This document shows, one piece after another, positions 6,068-12,976 of a stretch of 28,410 nt of DNA (position 1 is the first letter of the stretch; the number at the start of each line of letters is the position of its first letter). The notes below the pieces were generated by a model that worked only from the letters and a program-made list of their open reading frames with translations, was not told the origin of the DNA and made no database searches. The stretch lies in the IMG/VR virus record IMGVR_UViG_3300031722_000130, positions 1-28,410 of that record; one strand, 5' to 3'. Origin of the DNA: a virus. The translations under genes and the position numbers were made by a program.

Positions 6068-8353
6068 TTACTCAGGATGAGCCCCTAAATACTTTGCTAC
6101 CTGCTCTTGTTCTAAATCCGACAGATCATCTGCATCGTATTCACCAGTTGACACCTTAGCAATGAGTAATTTTATATACTCTTCCTCATAAGCATACACG
6201 TCTACGTTGGCTTTGTCAACTGAAATCCACTTAGAATCATTCCATTTGAACAACCTCGCCGGAGTGTAGTCAATACGTAAGAACATATCGCCTTTGTCTG
6301 GATTTGGAGGGAATGCAACACCAAAACTAGCAGCCCGACCTTTTGGTAATGCCGCCAAATTATCTTCCAAACGAGACATGTCTGTGTCGATTTTTTCTGG
6401 AATATGCGCGTCAGAATAACCTAACGAATGATCTGCCACCTTACGTGCCACAACACCAGACCTATGATCCTCGCTGAATACGATTGGTTCTGGTAATGAA
6501 GCAGTTGCGTCGAATACTAATTCTACTGGTGCTACAACTTCTTGAGTCTCTGGTTCTACTGGTTCTTCTAATTGAGCTTCTAACTCAGCAAACACTTCAG
6601 TTGCATCATGCCACTCAGCATCAGCAGAGTCAGCAATCTCAATTCGTTCAGCTAATACCTGCGGAAGGTCGTCTGCTGGTTCGTCAATCTCAGGTAATGG
6701 CTCCGGCACTGGTTCTACTGCCTCACCTTCGTATAATTCCCAACGATTCGCATCTAGGACTGATTGGAACTCTTCGCCTAACGGTTCTTGACTGGCGACG
6801 ATTGTATCGACGGGTGTTGTCACGGTTGCTGCTGCGAGTTGGGCGCGTAACGATTCAATTTCAGCTATGGCAGCGTCAAGCTTTTCTTGCATCTCTCGTT
6901 GCACTTGCTGAGATTTCATTGTTGAATGACGGAGTGCTGCTAATGCTCCTTCCCTCGACAGAATCTCTTCTCGAAGCTCTTTTTGCTGTGTGGTTACAGA
7001 TTCTATCTCTGATAGCACAATCTCAAGCTCGTCTTCTTTCCCCTTAGCCAACGCCTGAGCAAGCTCTAACTGAGTAGCCAAATCATCCAATAACTGCAAA
7101 TCAGTTTTTGCAGTTGCTAATTCTTGCTCGACGGTCTCTTTGTTTGTTAGCAAGGAATCGTATTCTGCTACTAGAGCTGCCAAATCGTCCTTCAGCGTCT
7201 TTTCACGACTTAACGATTCGGTTACTGTTTCCTCTAGCCCGTTAATCATAAAATGTAAATCAGTGACATGGTCTGTCATGTCTGTGACTTGCTGGATTAT
7301 CCCGCCTAATTCTTTTTCTCTTAGAGCTCGAACCTCAGTTGCTGCGGATAATTGTTTGTTTGTTTCGTCAAGGTTGATAACGGAATTTTCAGCGCAACCA
7401 TCGCATTCACTAAGCAGACGTTTTTCGAACTCTAACTCACATTGGGCACGAGTTGTTTCTACTGCTTGACTTACTAATTCTGCAATGTGCTCTTCAGTTT
7501 TGTGGGAGATTGTCTCTTTCGCTGATGTTAGCTTTGCTGCCTCTTGCACGGCCTCAATCTCTGCTTCGATCTTGTCGTGCTTCTTCTTTCGTCGATCTAA
7601 CGACGACCAATCCATGGAGGTAGTTGCTGCAAGGAGTAGAACGATTGCTAACGGATCAAAAACTGCAACGATAATCATAATCACCCAACGTACTGCCGCT
7701 TCTAAGATTGTTTCGTCGGCTTTATCGCCATAGATGACTGCTGCGATATATCGAATTGGACCAACGTCTGCTACGACTTTTCGTAACTGACTTGCTACTG
7801 GTGATCGTTGTTCTTGAAGTTTGACGATTTCTTTCTGCGCTTCGTCGATGTCTTTCTGTAATGCAGAACGTTCTTTTGCTTGTGATTTGCGCAATGCTGC
7901 TGCCTTAGTAGCGCCTGTATCTGTTGTTGATCTTGCGAGTAACTGGTCAACTGATCCGTCCATCTGCACCAATGCTTTCTTTGATGAGTCGATGTTGTCA
8001 CGTTGCGTTTTTATCTTCTCGTCGAATAACGAGACCTGGGCTTGAATGTCGCCGGATGGTACTGCTTGATCTGCGTGTCCTTTTGACAGGAATCCAAAAA
8101 TGCCCATCGAGGTGATGAACATCAGAATGACCACTGCTAAGGTAAGGTATGATTTAATTTTCCAATCTGCGCGGTGCCAATTATAGTGCAGCCAAACTAC
8201 TGTTGAAACTTTTCCTAGCTCTAATGCCGCTCCCATGATAATGATAGGGATGACTGCGGCGGAAAATATCGCGGCGAGACCGACGATGCTGAAGTATGCC
8301 GAGATGCTCGAAATAATCAAGGCGGAGAGTAGTGTGGTTAATCCTAATATCAT
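6068..8353 (-). CDS. Large membrane-anchored coiled-coil protein
   Basis: A 761-residue protein. Residues 1-50 and 69-92 are strongly hydrophobic (two to three membrane segments, including VVILMFITSMGIFGFLSKG), and another segment lies near 215-245 (WVIMIIVAVFDPLAIVLLLA). Between them (105-200) and after them (250-510) are long coiled coils rich in Glu, Lys and Gln. Residues about 530-625 are Pro/Glu/Ala-rich and probably unstructured. The C-terminal part contains GDMFLRIDYTPARLFKWNDS, a motif I associate with phage fibre proteins. From memory the N-terminal block recurs in T4-type phages of environmental bacteria; its function is unknown to me. An octamer ACTAAATA stands 4 bases before the ATG, with no clear Shine-Dalgarno sequence. 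Confidence 0.85.
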   Translation of the reverse strand: MILGLTTLLSALIISSISAYFSIVGLAAIFSAAVIPIIIMGAALELGKVSTVVWLHYNWHRADWKIKSYLTLAVVILMFITSMGIFGFLSKGHADQAVPSGDIQAQVSLFDEKIKTQRDNIDSSKKALVQMDGSVDQLLARSTTDTGATKAAALRKSQAKERSALQKDIDEAQKEIVKLQEQRSPVASQLRKVVADVGPIRYIAAVIYGDKADETILEAAVRWVIMIIVAVFDPLAIVLLLAATTSMDWSSLDRRKKKHDKIEAEIEAVQEAAKLTSAKETISHKTEEHIAELVSQAVETTRAQCELEFEKRLLSECDGCAENSVINLDETNKQLSAATEVRALREKELGGIIQQVTDMTDHVTDLHFMINGLEETVTESLSREKTLKDDLAALVAEYDSLLTNKETVEQELATAKTDLQLLDDLATQLELAQALAKGKEDELEIVLSEIESVTTQQKELREEILSREGALAALRHSTMKSQQVQREMQEKLDAAIAEIESLRAQLAAATVTTPVDTIVASQEPLGEEFQSVLDANRWELYEGEAVEPVPEPLPEIDEPADDLPQVLAERIEIADSADAEWHDATEVFAELEAQLEEPVEPETQEVVAPVELVFDATASLPEPIVFSEDHRSGVVARKVADHSLGYSDAHIPEKIDTDMSRLEDNLAALPKGRAASFGVAFPPNPDKGDMFLRIDYTPARLFKWNDSKWISVDKANVDVYAYEEEYIKLLIAKVSTGEYDADDLSDLEQEQVAKYLGAHPE

Positions 8354-8357
8354 AGTG

Positions 8358-8365
8358 TATTTAGT
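8358..8365 (-). promoter_or_regulatory. Late-type octamer ACTAAATA at the membrane-protein gene
   Basis: It matches 6 of 8 bases of TATAAATA and continues with the C seen after many copies here. Only 4 bases separate it from the ATG at 8353, so any transcript would be leaderless or nearly so. Confidence 0.4.
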
Positions 8366-8424
8366 CCAGGTATAGCGTACAGCTTACGCTTTTCGTTGGG
8401 TGTATAGCAACGAAATCGGTAAGA

Positions 8425-8592
8425 TTATTTCCAGGGGCGGCCCTGAGTCGGCGATTTAAGCGAGATGTCGAGGATATGCAGAGGGCGATATCCGACAGTG
8501 TCTGTTGTGGCTCGTTTGGTTTGTGCTAAGGCGAGCTTGGCTGCTTTACGCGCTGTCTTGCTGCCGAGATGACTAATACCGTTTTTTGACAT
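8425..8592 (-). CDS. Small basic protein
   Basis: A 55-residue protein starting MSKNGISHLGSKTARKAAKL. The ATG at 8592 follows AGGAGACATCATC and is 19 bases downstream of a late-type octamer; a longer frame to 8628 runs through that octamer. The N-terminal half is rich in Lys, Arg and Ala, as in small nucleic-acid-binding proteins, but no known family is recognised. Confidence 0.7.
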   Translation of the reverse strand: MSKNGISHLGSKTARKAAKLALAQTKRATTDTVGYRPLHILDISLKSPTQGRPWK

Positions 8593-8611
8593 GATGATGT
8601 CTCCTATACGG

Positions 8612-8619
8612 TATTTATC
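8612..8619 (-). promoter_or_regulatory. T4-type late promoter GATAAATA
   Basis: Seven of eight bases match TATAAATA and it is followed by CC. It is 19 bases before the ATG of the basic protein, with the ribosome site AGGAG between, a layout typical of T4 late promoters. Confidence 0.65.
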
Positions 8620-8628
8620 ACATATCAA

Positions 8629-8715
8629 TCACTTCGGGCAAGAGAGAATGAGGAGTGTTACAATGTTGAAAGCAATGGCGCTAAACGTGATAAGAATGAG
8701 TCGAATCACGTCCAT
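8629..8715 (-). CDS. Possible 28-residue membrane peptide
   Basis: The frame MDVIRLILITFSAIAFN... is almost wholly hydrophobic and ends LLILSCPK. It starts 4 bases after the stop of the preceding gene, with AAAGG 11 bases upstream. Phages do encode such peptides, but the frame is short and could be chance. A longer ATG at 8814 lies within the neighbouring gene and is less likely. Confidence 0.4.
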   Translation of the reverse strand: MDVIRLILITFSAIAFNIVTLLILSCPK

Positions 8716-8719
8716 GCCG

Positions 8720-8896
8720 TCAATGTGCCTTTGGTTGTTGCTGATCGACGTATGAGCACTGACGAGTTTTGATTGCGTCGTTGATTGCGTCGTCGAATGG
8801 ATTGTCAAATACAAATTTCAGATCATTGTATAGTTCTTCGATCTCGTCGTCGGATGCGTTTGCGGCGCTGAGTTGGTCGAACAGTCTGTGTGCCAT
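8720..8896 (-). CDS. Small acidic hypothetical protein
   Basis: A 58-residue protein starting MAHRLFDQLSAANASDDEIE. The ATG at 8896 lies 20 bases after a late-type octamer with AAAGGGAATAT in between as ribosome site. The product is acidic and mostly helical (NDLKFVFDNPFDDAINDAIK). The coding DNA holds a near-perfect 12-base tandem repeat (gattgcgtcgtt/c around 8773-8796) that encodes the DDAIND/AIK part. Function unknown. Confidence 0.65.
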   Translation of the reverse strand: MAHRLFDQLSAANASDDEIEELYNDLKFVFDNPFDDAINDAIKTRQCSYVDQQQPKAH

Positions 8897-8916
8897 ATAT
8901 TCCCTTTTACTGTAAG

Positions 8917-8924
8917 TATTTATT
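8917..8924 (-). promoter_or_regulatory. T4-type late promoter AATAAATA
   Basis: Seven of eight bases match TATAAATA, followed by CTT. It lies 20 bases before the ATG of the acidic 58-residue protein and in a gap between genes. Confidence 0.65.
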
Positions 8925-8953
8925 GTACTATAGTCTTGGATTTAACGCAATGA

Positions 8954-9793
8954 TTATTTAAAAGGATGCCGAAACGAGAGCTTGTCAAATCCGTGTTGCG
9001 CGATTCGATCCTTATCTGAAATCGTAACCATCTCCGGGGTTTGGCGAGGAATAACCCCACCAACATACATGCTCAACTCTTGCATTGCAGTGAATGGATC
9101 CTTCACTTTGACGAATTGAAGCTTCTTCAAAACAGGCAGAAACGAAATAGTCTCGTCGTACAGGTCGACAACGAAGTATGGGACCTTGTTGTCAACAAAA
9201 ATGTCGCTATGCTTATCGGCGATTGAGTTGCTGATGCCGCGAACCAGCTGATGCATCTGACGGGAATATGTGCGATTCTTGTTTTTCTTTGAGCCGGTTC
9301 GCCCGCTCTCGAGATAGTTCGTCGCAAATTTCGGAGTGTTGCAATACATCATCGCAGTAAATTTATCTGATACTGCATCAATGTCGGCATCGTCGGACAG
9401 GTAACTGAACTCAGTTACTTCCTTGCCGGAGGAAGTCCACGCCTCGATACTACGCATTTCGTATTCATACGGATCAGGTTTGAACTCAGCTCGGTACATA
9501 ACCGCAGGATACAGTTTTCCGCAGAACCCAACAATCACGACACGCACCGTAGCAAACGTGATGTTATCGTCGACGCTATCAGGCATGGCGCTCCAGGTCA
9601 ACGAATACGGAACGCGCTGACCGATTTGACTACGATATCCGTTAGTCAGTCCAGCGTCCTGCAATGATTGTTGAATCTTTCTGACCACAGATTCTGGGCC
9701 GGCCGATTCTTCACGCAGAAAGATGAGCGACTCGTCGCGGCCGTATACCAGTGCGGAGTCGTAGTAGTCTTTGATTTTGCTGATTATTCTCAT
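8954..9793 (-). CDS. Conserved-looking phage protein of unknown function (279 aa)
   Basis: A 279-residue soluble protein starting MRIISKIKDYYDSALVYG and ending ISDKDRIAQHGFDKLSFRHPFK. From memory, proteins with the same opening (RI..K..DYYDS...G) and end (DR..QHGFD..SFR.P) occur in other large phages as hypothetical proteins. No catalytic motif is evident. The ATG at 9793 overlaps the preceding stop as ATGA, so it is translated by coupling; this explains the weak ribosome site. It is the last gene of the early operon from the promoter at 10315-10342. Confidence 0.85.
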   Translation of the reverse strand: MRIISKIKDYYDSALVYGRDESLIFLREESAGPESVVRKIQQSLQDAGLTNGYRSQIGQRVPYSLTWSAMPDSVDDNITFATVRVVIVGFCGKLYPAVMYRAEFKPDPYEYEMRSIEAWTSSGKEVTEFSYLSDDADIDAVSDKFTAMMYCNTPKFATNYLESGRTGSKKNKNRTYSRQMHQLVRGISNSIADKHSDIFVDNKVPYFVVDLYDETISFLPVLKKLQFVKVKDPFTAMQELSMYVGGVIPRQTPEMVTISDKDRIAQHGFDKLSFRHPFK

Positions 9794-9969
9794 GGTCTTT
9801 TATTTATTGAAAATATGCGTGTAACCTTGTATTGCCCGAATTTGCTGATGAACGCATCAGTATCGGGTAGAGCTGCGAGCTCGTCGAACTCGTCGTCGAG
9901 TGGCTCCGGAACGAGGTATCGAACCCCGTTGGCGTCAAAGCAAATAGTCAGATTTTCTTCGGTCATCAT
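9790..9969 (-). CDS. Small acidic hypothetical protein
   Basis: A 59-residue protein MMTEENLTICFDANGVRYLV... with an acidic centre (EPLDDEFDELAALPDTDAF) and a basic end (YKVTRIFSINKRP). The ATG at 9969 overlaps the TAA of the upstream gene (TAATG) and its TGA overlaps the next ATG (ATGA), so it is a true coupled member of this operon. Function unknown. A late-like octamer (AATAAATA, 9801-9808) lies within its 3' end. Confidence 0.75.
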   Translation of the reverse strand: MMTEENLTICFDANGVRYLVPEPLDDEFDELAALPDTDAFISKFGQYKVTRIFSINKRP

Positions 9970-10100
9970 TAACCCAGGTAGAAATCAACAGCACCGGAAT
10001 ACTGTGGTGCTAAAATCCGCACAACAGTACCGAAGTCGTCAACGGTCTGACGAGCCCGGAACAACGCCGTATAGAACACGTCGTACTCTGTGGCGTCCAT
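9969..10100 (-). CDS. Small hypothetical protein (43 aa)
   Basis: A 43-residue protein MDATEYDVFYTALFRARQTV... ending GAVDFYLG. Its stop overlaps the next start (TAATG) and it follows the upstream gene by 7 bases, with AAGG 11 bases before the ATG. The first half is a predicted helix. No family recognised. Confidence 0.65.
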   Translation of the reverse strand: MDATEYDVFYTALFRARQTVDDFGTVVRILAPQYSGAVDFYLG

Positions 10101-10107
10101 CGCCGGC

Positions 10108-10269
10108 TTAACCTTGGCAACGAGCAGTAAGACCGCGGGGAGCAGCGACCGTCTTGCAGACCTTCATCATCACCGTTTGACCGTTCATCTCGATCGGAAC
10201 CATCGTGTAATCAGCGGCTTTGGTCTTAGCAGCATTTGCCTTCCTGTTCACTTCGCGCATTTTGGCCAT
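10108..10269 (-). CDS. Small basic protein, first gene of early operon
   Basis: A 53-residue protein starting MAKMREVNRKANAAKTKAAD, basic and probably helical at the N-terminus, with GQTVMMKVCKTV later. I chose the ATG at 10269, which has AAAGGAACTG upstream and lies 45 bases below the promoter -10 box; the longer frame to 10335 would run through the promoter. Function unknown; nucleic-acid binding is possible from charge alone. Confidence 0.7.
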   Translation of the reverse strand: MAKMREVNRKANAAKTKAADYTMVPIEMNGQTVMMKVCKTVAAPRGLTARCQG

Positions 10270-10314
10270 TTTGCAGTTCCTTTGTTGTGTTACGTTTGTA
10301 GTTCCAATATGTGT

Positions 10315-10342
10315 ATTATACGCGGATTTGACCAAAAGTCAA
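10315..10342 (-). promoter_or_regulatory. Sigma70-type early promoter
   Basis: TTGACT (10342-10337) and TATAAT (10320-10315) on the minus strand, 16-base spacer, with the shared TTGACTTTT and GCGTATAAT contexts. The start of the leader (ATACACATATTG) resembles that of the promoter at 11327-11354. Confidence 0.88.
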
Positions 10343-10345
10343 CCT

Positions 10346-10531
10346 TTATTTACGCCACGGCGCATTTTCATTGTCGTTTTCTTTAAGGAACACCGATAGC
10401 TGATCTCGCTCGTCTTGCGGCAACGAGGTATGCCACACGTAAAAATCCGGAATAGCATTCGGCTCATTTGCCGCAATGCGGAGATACTGCTTCTTCATCA
10501 TCGCAATCATTTCTTCGTCGGACAGTGTCAT
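10346..10531 (-). CDS. Small hypothetical protein, helical
   Basis: A 61-residue protein MTLSDEEMIAMMKKQYLRIA... with AAGGAT 6 bases before the ATG. It looks wholly helical and moderately acidic. It ends 4 bases before the next promoter's -35 box, so it closes the transcription unit that starts at 11327. Function unknown. Confidence 0.65.
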   Translation of the reverse strand: MTLSDEEMIAMMKKQYLRIAANEPNAIPDFYVWHTSLPQDERDQLSVFLKENDNENAPWRK

Positions 10532-10534
10532 GGC

Positions 10535-10777
10535 TTATCCTTGAACAATACCGAGGCGGCCCAGTCGATCAAACTTGTAGATGATCGACACCATTCGCGT
10601 ATTTTCATAGACCTTAGCTGCTGCGGCGCGATAGTCGTCGTCGGTCGCGTTGTCGAGCCCGGTCACACGTTTTAGGGCGTTTCGATACTTTCGCTCGCTT
10701 CCCGCCTTGATCTTCTGCAGATCGTATTCAATCAGATCTGCTACCATGCTATCCATTACAGAACCATCACCCATCAT
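10535..10777 (-). CDS. Small hypothetical protein (80 aa)
   Basis: An 80-residue protein starting MMGDGSVMDSMVADLIEYDL. GAGGAG stands before the ATG, which overlaps the previous stop as ATGA. The centre is basic and helical (KAGSERKYRNALKRVTGLDN). No known family recognised. Early operon member from the 11327 promoter. Confidence 0.7.
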   Translation of the reverse strand: MMGDGSVMDSMVADLIEYDLQKIKAGSERKYRNALKRVTGLDNATDDDYRAAAAKVYENTRMVSIIYKFDRLGRLGIVQG

Positions 10778-11106
10778 TTCTCCTCAGTAGTCAACACTGC
10801 TATCTTGCCCACAGCAACGTGACGGGCGATCGCCGAAACTCGCCAAAACACCTTCTTCTTGAATTCTTTGCCGTTCTTGTCGCAAAGCACCAGATCGTAA
10901 ACATGATTATGAACTGGCATATCGCTGACGCCATTGCTTTTGCGGAGGCGGACGATTTTTGTGAACTGCCCGGGCTTGAAGGATTCACCTAACGTGATGC
11001 CTTCATAGCCAGTTGTCCAGCAAAGGACTGTGCCGACCGGATATGCAGTTAGTGATTCGAGCCAACGTTTGTAACCGTATAAATCTTCGCTTGCTTTTGG
11101 GATCAT
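10774..11106 (-). CDS. Hypothetical protein (110 aa)
   Basis: A 110-residue protein MIPKASEDLYGYKRWLESLT... with several short strands (VGTVLCWTTGYEGITLGESF; HVYDLVLCDKNGKEFKKKVF). The mix suggests a small beta-rich fold. Its start overlaps the membrane-protein stop and its stop overlaps the next start, both as ATGA. Function unknown. Confidence 0.7.
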   Translation of the reverse strand: MIPKASEDLYGYKRWLESLTAYPVGTVLCWTTGYEGITLGESFKPGQFTKIVRLRKSNGVSDMPVHNHVYDLVLCDKNGKEFKKKVFWRVSAIARHVAVGKIAVLTTEEK

Positions 11107-11294
11107 TGTTTTTCTGCCGTAAATAAGTCAACAAATTCAATACCTGCGGCATAAACAACACCTGCGATCAATGCGACGGCTGCAATCACCGGCAGCACAT
11201 CGCTAGATTCTGGCATCAACACGCCAGTTGCAACTGATCCAATAATCAAGATCCATGCCAGCTTTTTATGAATACTTTTGGCGAACTTAGTCAT
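11103..11294 (-). CDS. Small membrane protein, two segments
   Basis: A 63-residue protein MTKFAKSIHKKLAWILIIGS... with a basic N-terminus and two hydrophobic stretches (about 12-27 and 34-54) split by PESSDVLP. It is the first gene behind the promoter at 11327-11354 and has AGGAGCAGCAA before the ATG. The promoter, leader and ribosome site are near-copies of those at 2234-2296, though the two proteins are unrelated. Confidence 0.75.
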   Translation of the reverse strand: MTKFAKSIHKKLAWILIIGSVATGVLMPESSDVLPVIAAVALIAGVVYAAGIEFVDLFTAEKQ

Positions 11295-11326
11295 TTGCTG
11301 CTCCTGTTGTGCGTTTCAATATGTGT

Positions 11327-11354
11327 ATTATACACGGATTACAGGAAAAGTCAA
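11327..11354 (-). promoter_or_regulatory. Sigma70-type early promoter, duplicated cassette copy 2
   Basis: TTGACT (11354-11349) and TATAAT (11332-11327) with a 16-base spacer. The segment 11354-11292 matches 2296-2234 at about 56 of 63 positions, including the leader ATATTGAAACGCA and the ribosome site. Confidence 0.9.
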
Positions 11355-11361
11355 CCGATAT

Positions 11362-11532
11362 TTACACCGGATAGCTGACCTGGAGTTCGGTTTGCCCGGT
11401 CTCTTTGTCGATCAGGGTCGCCCAGCGTGGCGTGGTATTGTCGCAGCATTGGCGGAATTCTGCTTCGCTGTTGAACTCGAGCGTTGTGGTATTTTTGGAC
11501 GACTTAAATCTCAGGATAGCGACGAATTTCAT
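11362..11532 (-). CDS. Small hypothetical protein (56 aa)
   Basis: A 56-residue protein MKFVAILRFKSSKNTTTLEF... with GAGGAGAAACAA before the ATG and an ATGA overlap with the upstream stop. It ends ETGQTELQVSYPV. The pattern of strand, strand, helix (SEAEFRQCCDN) and strand suggests a compact alpha/beta protein. No family recognised. Confidence 0.7.
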   Translation of the reverse strand: MKFVAILRFKSSKNTTTLEFNSEAEFRQCCDNTTPRWATLIDKETGQTELQVSYPV

Positions 11533-11729
11533 TTGTTTCTCCAGGACCAGTTTAGGATTGCCAAGCAGATCGGTTCATACAGCGATGCGCAATCTTCTCG
11601 CGAAAGGAAACTGCCATTCTCGGACAGACCGAAATTGCCGATCGTGCTGTTGTGGACTTTGATGTGACGGCCATCAACTGTGACTTCGAAGTTATTGCCG
11701 GCAATTTTCGTTACGCTTATCGAACTCAT
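11529..11729 (-). CDS. Small hypothetical protein, beta-rich N-terminus
   Basis: A 66-residue protein starting MSSISVTKIAGNNFEVTVDG. AAAGGAGAACCAA is an excellent ribosome site. The first 30 residues form likely strands, followed by a helix and an end rich in Trp (AILNWSWRNK). Coupled by ATGA to the next gene. Function unknown. Confidence 0.7.
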   Translation of the reverse strand: MSSISVTKIAGNNFEVTVDGRHIKVHNSTIGNFGLSENGSFLSREDCASLYEPICLAILNWSWRNK

Positions 11730-11741
11730 TTGGTTCTCCTT

Positions 11742-12002
11742 TTACCAGCGCGACGACTCAAGATCAAGCTTTTCTGTTACACGATTTTTTTCATGCTTGC
11801 ATTTCGTGCATACATCGCAGGAAGTGTCGAATGCCATCTTACCTTCCCAGTATCGGTTACCACGAAAAACATAATTGTGTTCGCACTTTGCAATCTTGCG
11901 GGCCTTTGCTGCTGCTTCGGCTTCATTGAGCTCTCTGCTCAGTGCATTAGCAACGGTGTACGCTGCGAGCATTTCGGCTTTGATTACTTTGACTGATCGC
12001 AT
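11742..12002 (-). CDS. Small protein with cysteine/histidine cluster (possible zinc site)
   Basis: An 86-residue protein starting MRSVKVIKAEMLAAYTVAN, mostly helical to residue 43. The second half holds CEHNY then SCDVCTKCKHE, so four Cys and two His are spaced as C-x-H ... C-x2-C-x2-C-x-H; a zinc-binding knuckle is plausible. The ATG at 12002 follows AGGAGTTACAA. A longer frame to 12086 crosses the promoter at 12037-12064 and is rejected. First gene of its operon. Confidence 0.72.
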   Translation of the reverse strand: MRSVKVIKAEMLAAYTVANALSRELNEAEAAAKARKIAKCEHNYVFRGNRYWEGKMAFDTSCDVCTKCKHEKNRVTEKLDLESSRW

Positions 12003-12036
12003 TTGTAACTCCTGTAACGTCTTATCCAATACAGCG

Positions 12037-12064
12037 ATTATACGCTGATTGCAGGAAAAGTCAA
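12037..12064 (-). promoter_or_regulatory. Sigma70-type early promoter
   Basis: TTGACT (12064-12059) and TATAAT (12042-12037) with a 16-base spacer and TTGACTTTTCCTG context. Its -35 box overlaps the stop codon of the gene at 12061-12249. Confidence 0.88.
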
Positions 12065-12249
12065 GAGAATTCTGCAATAGAATCAAAGTAGTCAGCTACT
12101 CTCTTCTGAAGCGTCGTATAGAAATCGCGTATTTCGTGCAGTGCTTGAACGGGATCTACTGACGATGACCGAAAAAATATACCGAAACCATGCTCCCTGC
12201 TCCATTGCAGTAATTCTGCGTCAGTCGGTCGGACTAGTGCTAACGACAT
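12061..12249 (-). CDS. Small hypothetical protein (62 aa)
   Basis: A 62-residue protein starting MSLALVRPTDAELLQWSREH. The ATG at 12249 follows GGGAGACATC; an in-frame ATG at 12276 lacks a ribosome site. The product is helical with an SSSVDPVQALHEIRDFY stretch. It lies below both a sigma70-type promoter (12292-12319) and a late-type octamer (12267-12274), so it may be expressed early and late. Function unknown. Confidence 0.68.
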   Translation of the reverse strand: MSLALVRPTDAELLQWSREHGFGIFFRSSSVDPVQALHEIRDFYTTLQKRVADYFDSIAEFS

Positions 12250-12266
12250 GATGTCTCCCAAGACAT

Positions 12267-12274
12267 TATTTATC
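12267..12274 (-). promoter_or_regulatory. Late-type octamer GATAAATA
   Basis: Seven of eight bases match TATAAATA, 17 bases before the ATG at 12249. It sits inside the leader of the sigma70-type promoter unit, an unusual tandem arrangement. Confidence 0.5.
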
Positions 12275-12291
12275 ATGCTTCTTATATCTGT

Positions 12292-12319
12292 ATTATACAG
12301 ACACTATGGCGAAAGTCAA
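12292..12319 (-). promoter_or_regulatory. Sigma70-type early promoter, leftward arm of divergent pair
   Basis: TTGACT (12319-12314) and TATAAT (12297-12292) with a 16-base spacer. It points left, away from the rightward promoter whose -35 box starts 33 bases further on. Confidence 0.87.
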
Positions 12320-12351
12320 CCAGTTTCTATATTCTTTTTCTACGATAGTTC

Positions 12352-12380
12352 TTGACTTTTCGCCATGTATCGCGTATAAT
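12352..12380 (+). promoter_or_regulatory. Sigma70-type early promoter, rightward
   Basis: TTGACT (12352-12357) and TATAAT (12375-12380) with a 17-base spacer, in the same TTGACTTTT and GCGTATAAT context as the leftward promoters. It drives the plus-strand operon from 12408. Confidence 0.92.
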
Positions 12381-12407
12381 CATGGTATTAGAAGTGTAGG
12401 AAAAGCA

Positions 12408-12674
12408 ATGATACACATAAAGAATACAGCACGAGATTTACTACGGTTAGGGTTCACCGGGTATAGGTTTATTGGTAACCCGACTTATGCCGCTCAGTGG
12501 ATTGAGGAACGGTTTAATCCGGACGACTACTGGCAACTAGAGGGGATCACCATCTTTGTTCGGAACCTAACCGCAGAAACTATGTTGCGTCTAGCGTTCC
12601 ATGATCGGATCCTAGACACTGTTGTGATGCAGCGTAATGGTCAACTAAAAGTGAAGGAGAACAGAATTGTGTGA
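12408..12674 (+). CDS. Small hypothetical protein, first of plus-strand early operon
   Basis: An 88-residue protein starting MIHIKNTARDLLRLGFTGYR. The ATG at 12408 has AGGAAAAGCA before it and lies 27 bases beyond the -10 box; the longer frame from 12306 spans the promoter. The part ITIFVRNLTAETMLRLAF recalls the F.FRN..D...F.L pattern of the left-end paralogues, but the match is too weak to claim kinship. Function unknown. Confidence 0.72.
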   Translation: MIHIKNTARDLLRLGFTGYRFIGNPTYAAQWIEERFNPDDYWQLEGITIFVRNLTAETMLRLAFHDRILDTVVMQRNGQLKVKENRIV

Positions 12675-12975
12675 ATGCTATCAAATTGGTGGCCCATGGA
12701 TTGACTTCGATCCGAGCTGTCCAGAACACGGCCACGATGCGCAACGCCGAGAGCGGGAAGCCGAGGAAGAACGTAAAGCAGCCGCTGACCGCGAAGCTGA
12801 TCTCGACGCCCGTATCGAACGCCTCGAACGATTGATCGACGAACAAGCAGAACGCATTGCAAATCTCGAAGATGACAACCGCGAACACAGGGGCGACATT
12901 CTTAGCTTGACCCGCCAAGTTGACTACCTAGACAGCGATGTTCGGACCATTGAACGCCAAGTCAACTCCGACTAA
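12667..12975 (+). CDS. Small Cys/His protein with coiled-coil tail (TTG start)
   Basis: A 102-residue protein. It starts at TTG 12667, with AAGGAG seven bases before it, overlapping the upstream gene by 8 bases. The N-terminus MCECYQIGGPWIDFDPSCPE continues into HGH and gives a C-x-C ... C-x2-H-x-H set, likely a zinc site; this short motif is common in small phage proteins. Residues 26-100 are a long charged coiled coil (RIERLERLIDEQAERIANLE). It may be an oligomeric adaptor, but no partner can be named. Confidence 0.75.
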   Translation: MCECYQIGGPWIDFDPSCPEHGHDAQRREREAEEERKAAADREADLDARIERLERLIDEQAERIANLEDDNREHRGDILSLTRQVDYLDSDVRTIERQVNSD

Positions 12976-12976
12976 T

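Noticed and set aside
6484-7047. A 187-codon open frame on the plus strand, Leu-rich
   Set aside because: It lies antisense to the coiled-coil part of the membrane protein. The Leu-rich product is what a reverse-strand reading of Gln/Glu codons gives, and it lacks a ribosome site.
9801-9808. AATAAATA as a promoter for the 279-residue protein
   Set aside because: It is within the coding end of the preceding gene, and the ATGA overlap plus the early promoter at 10315 already explain expression. It may be chance.
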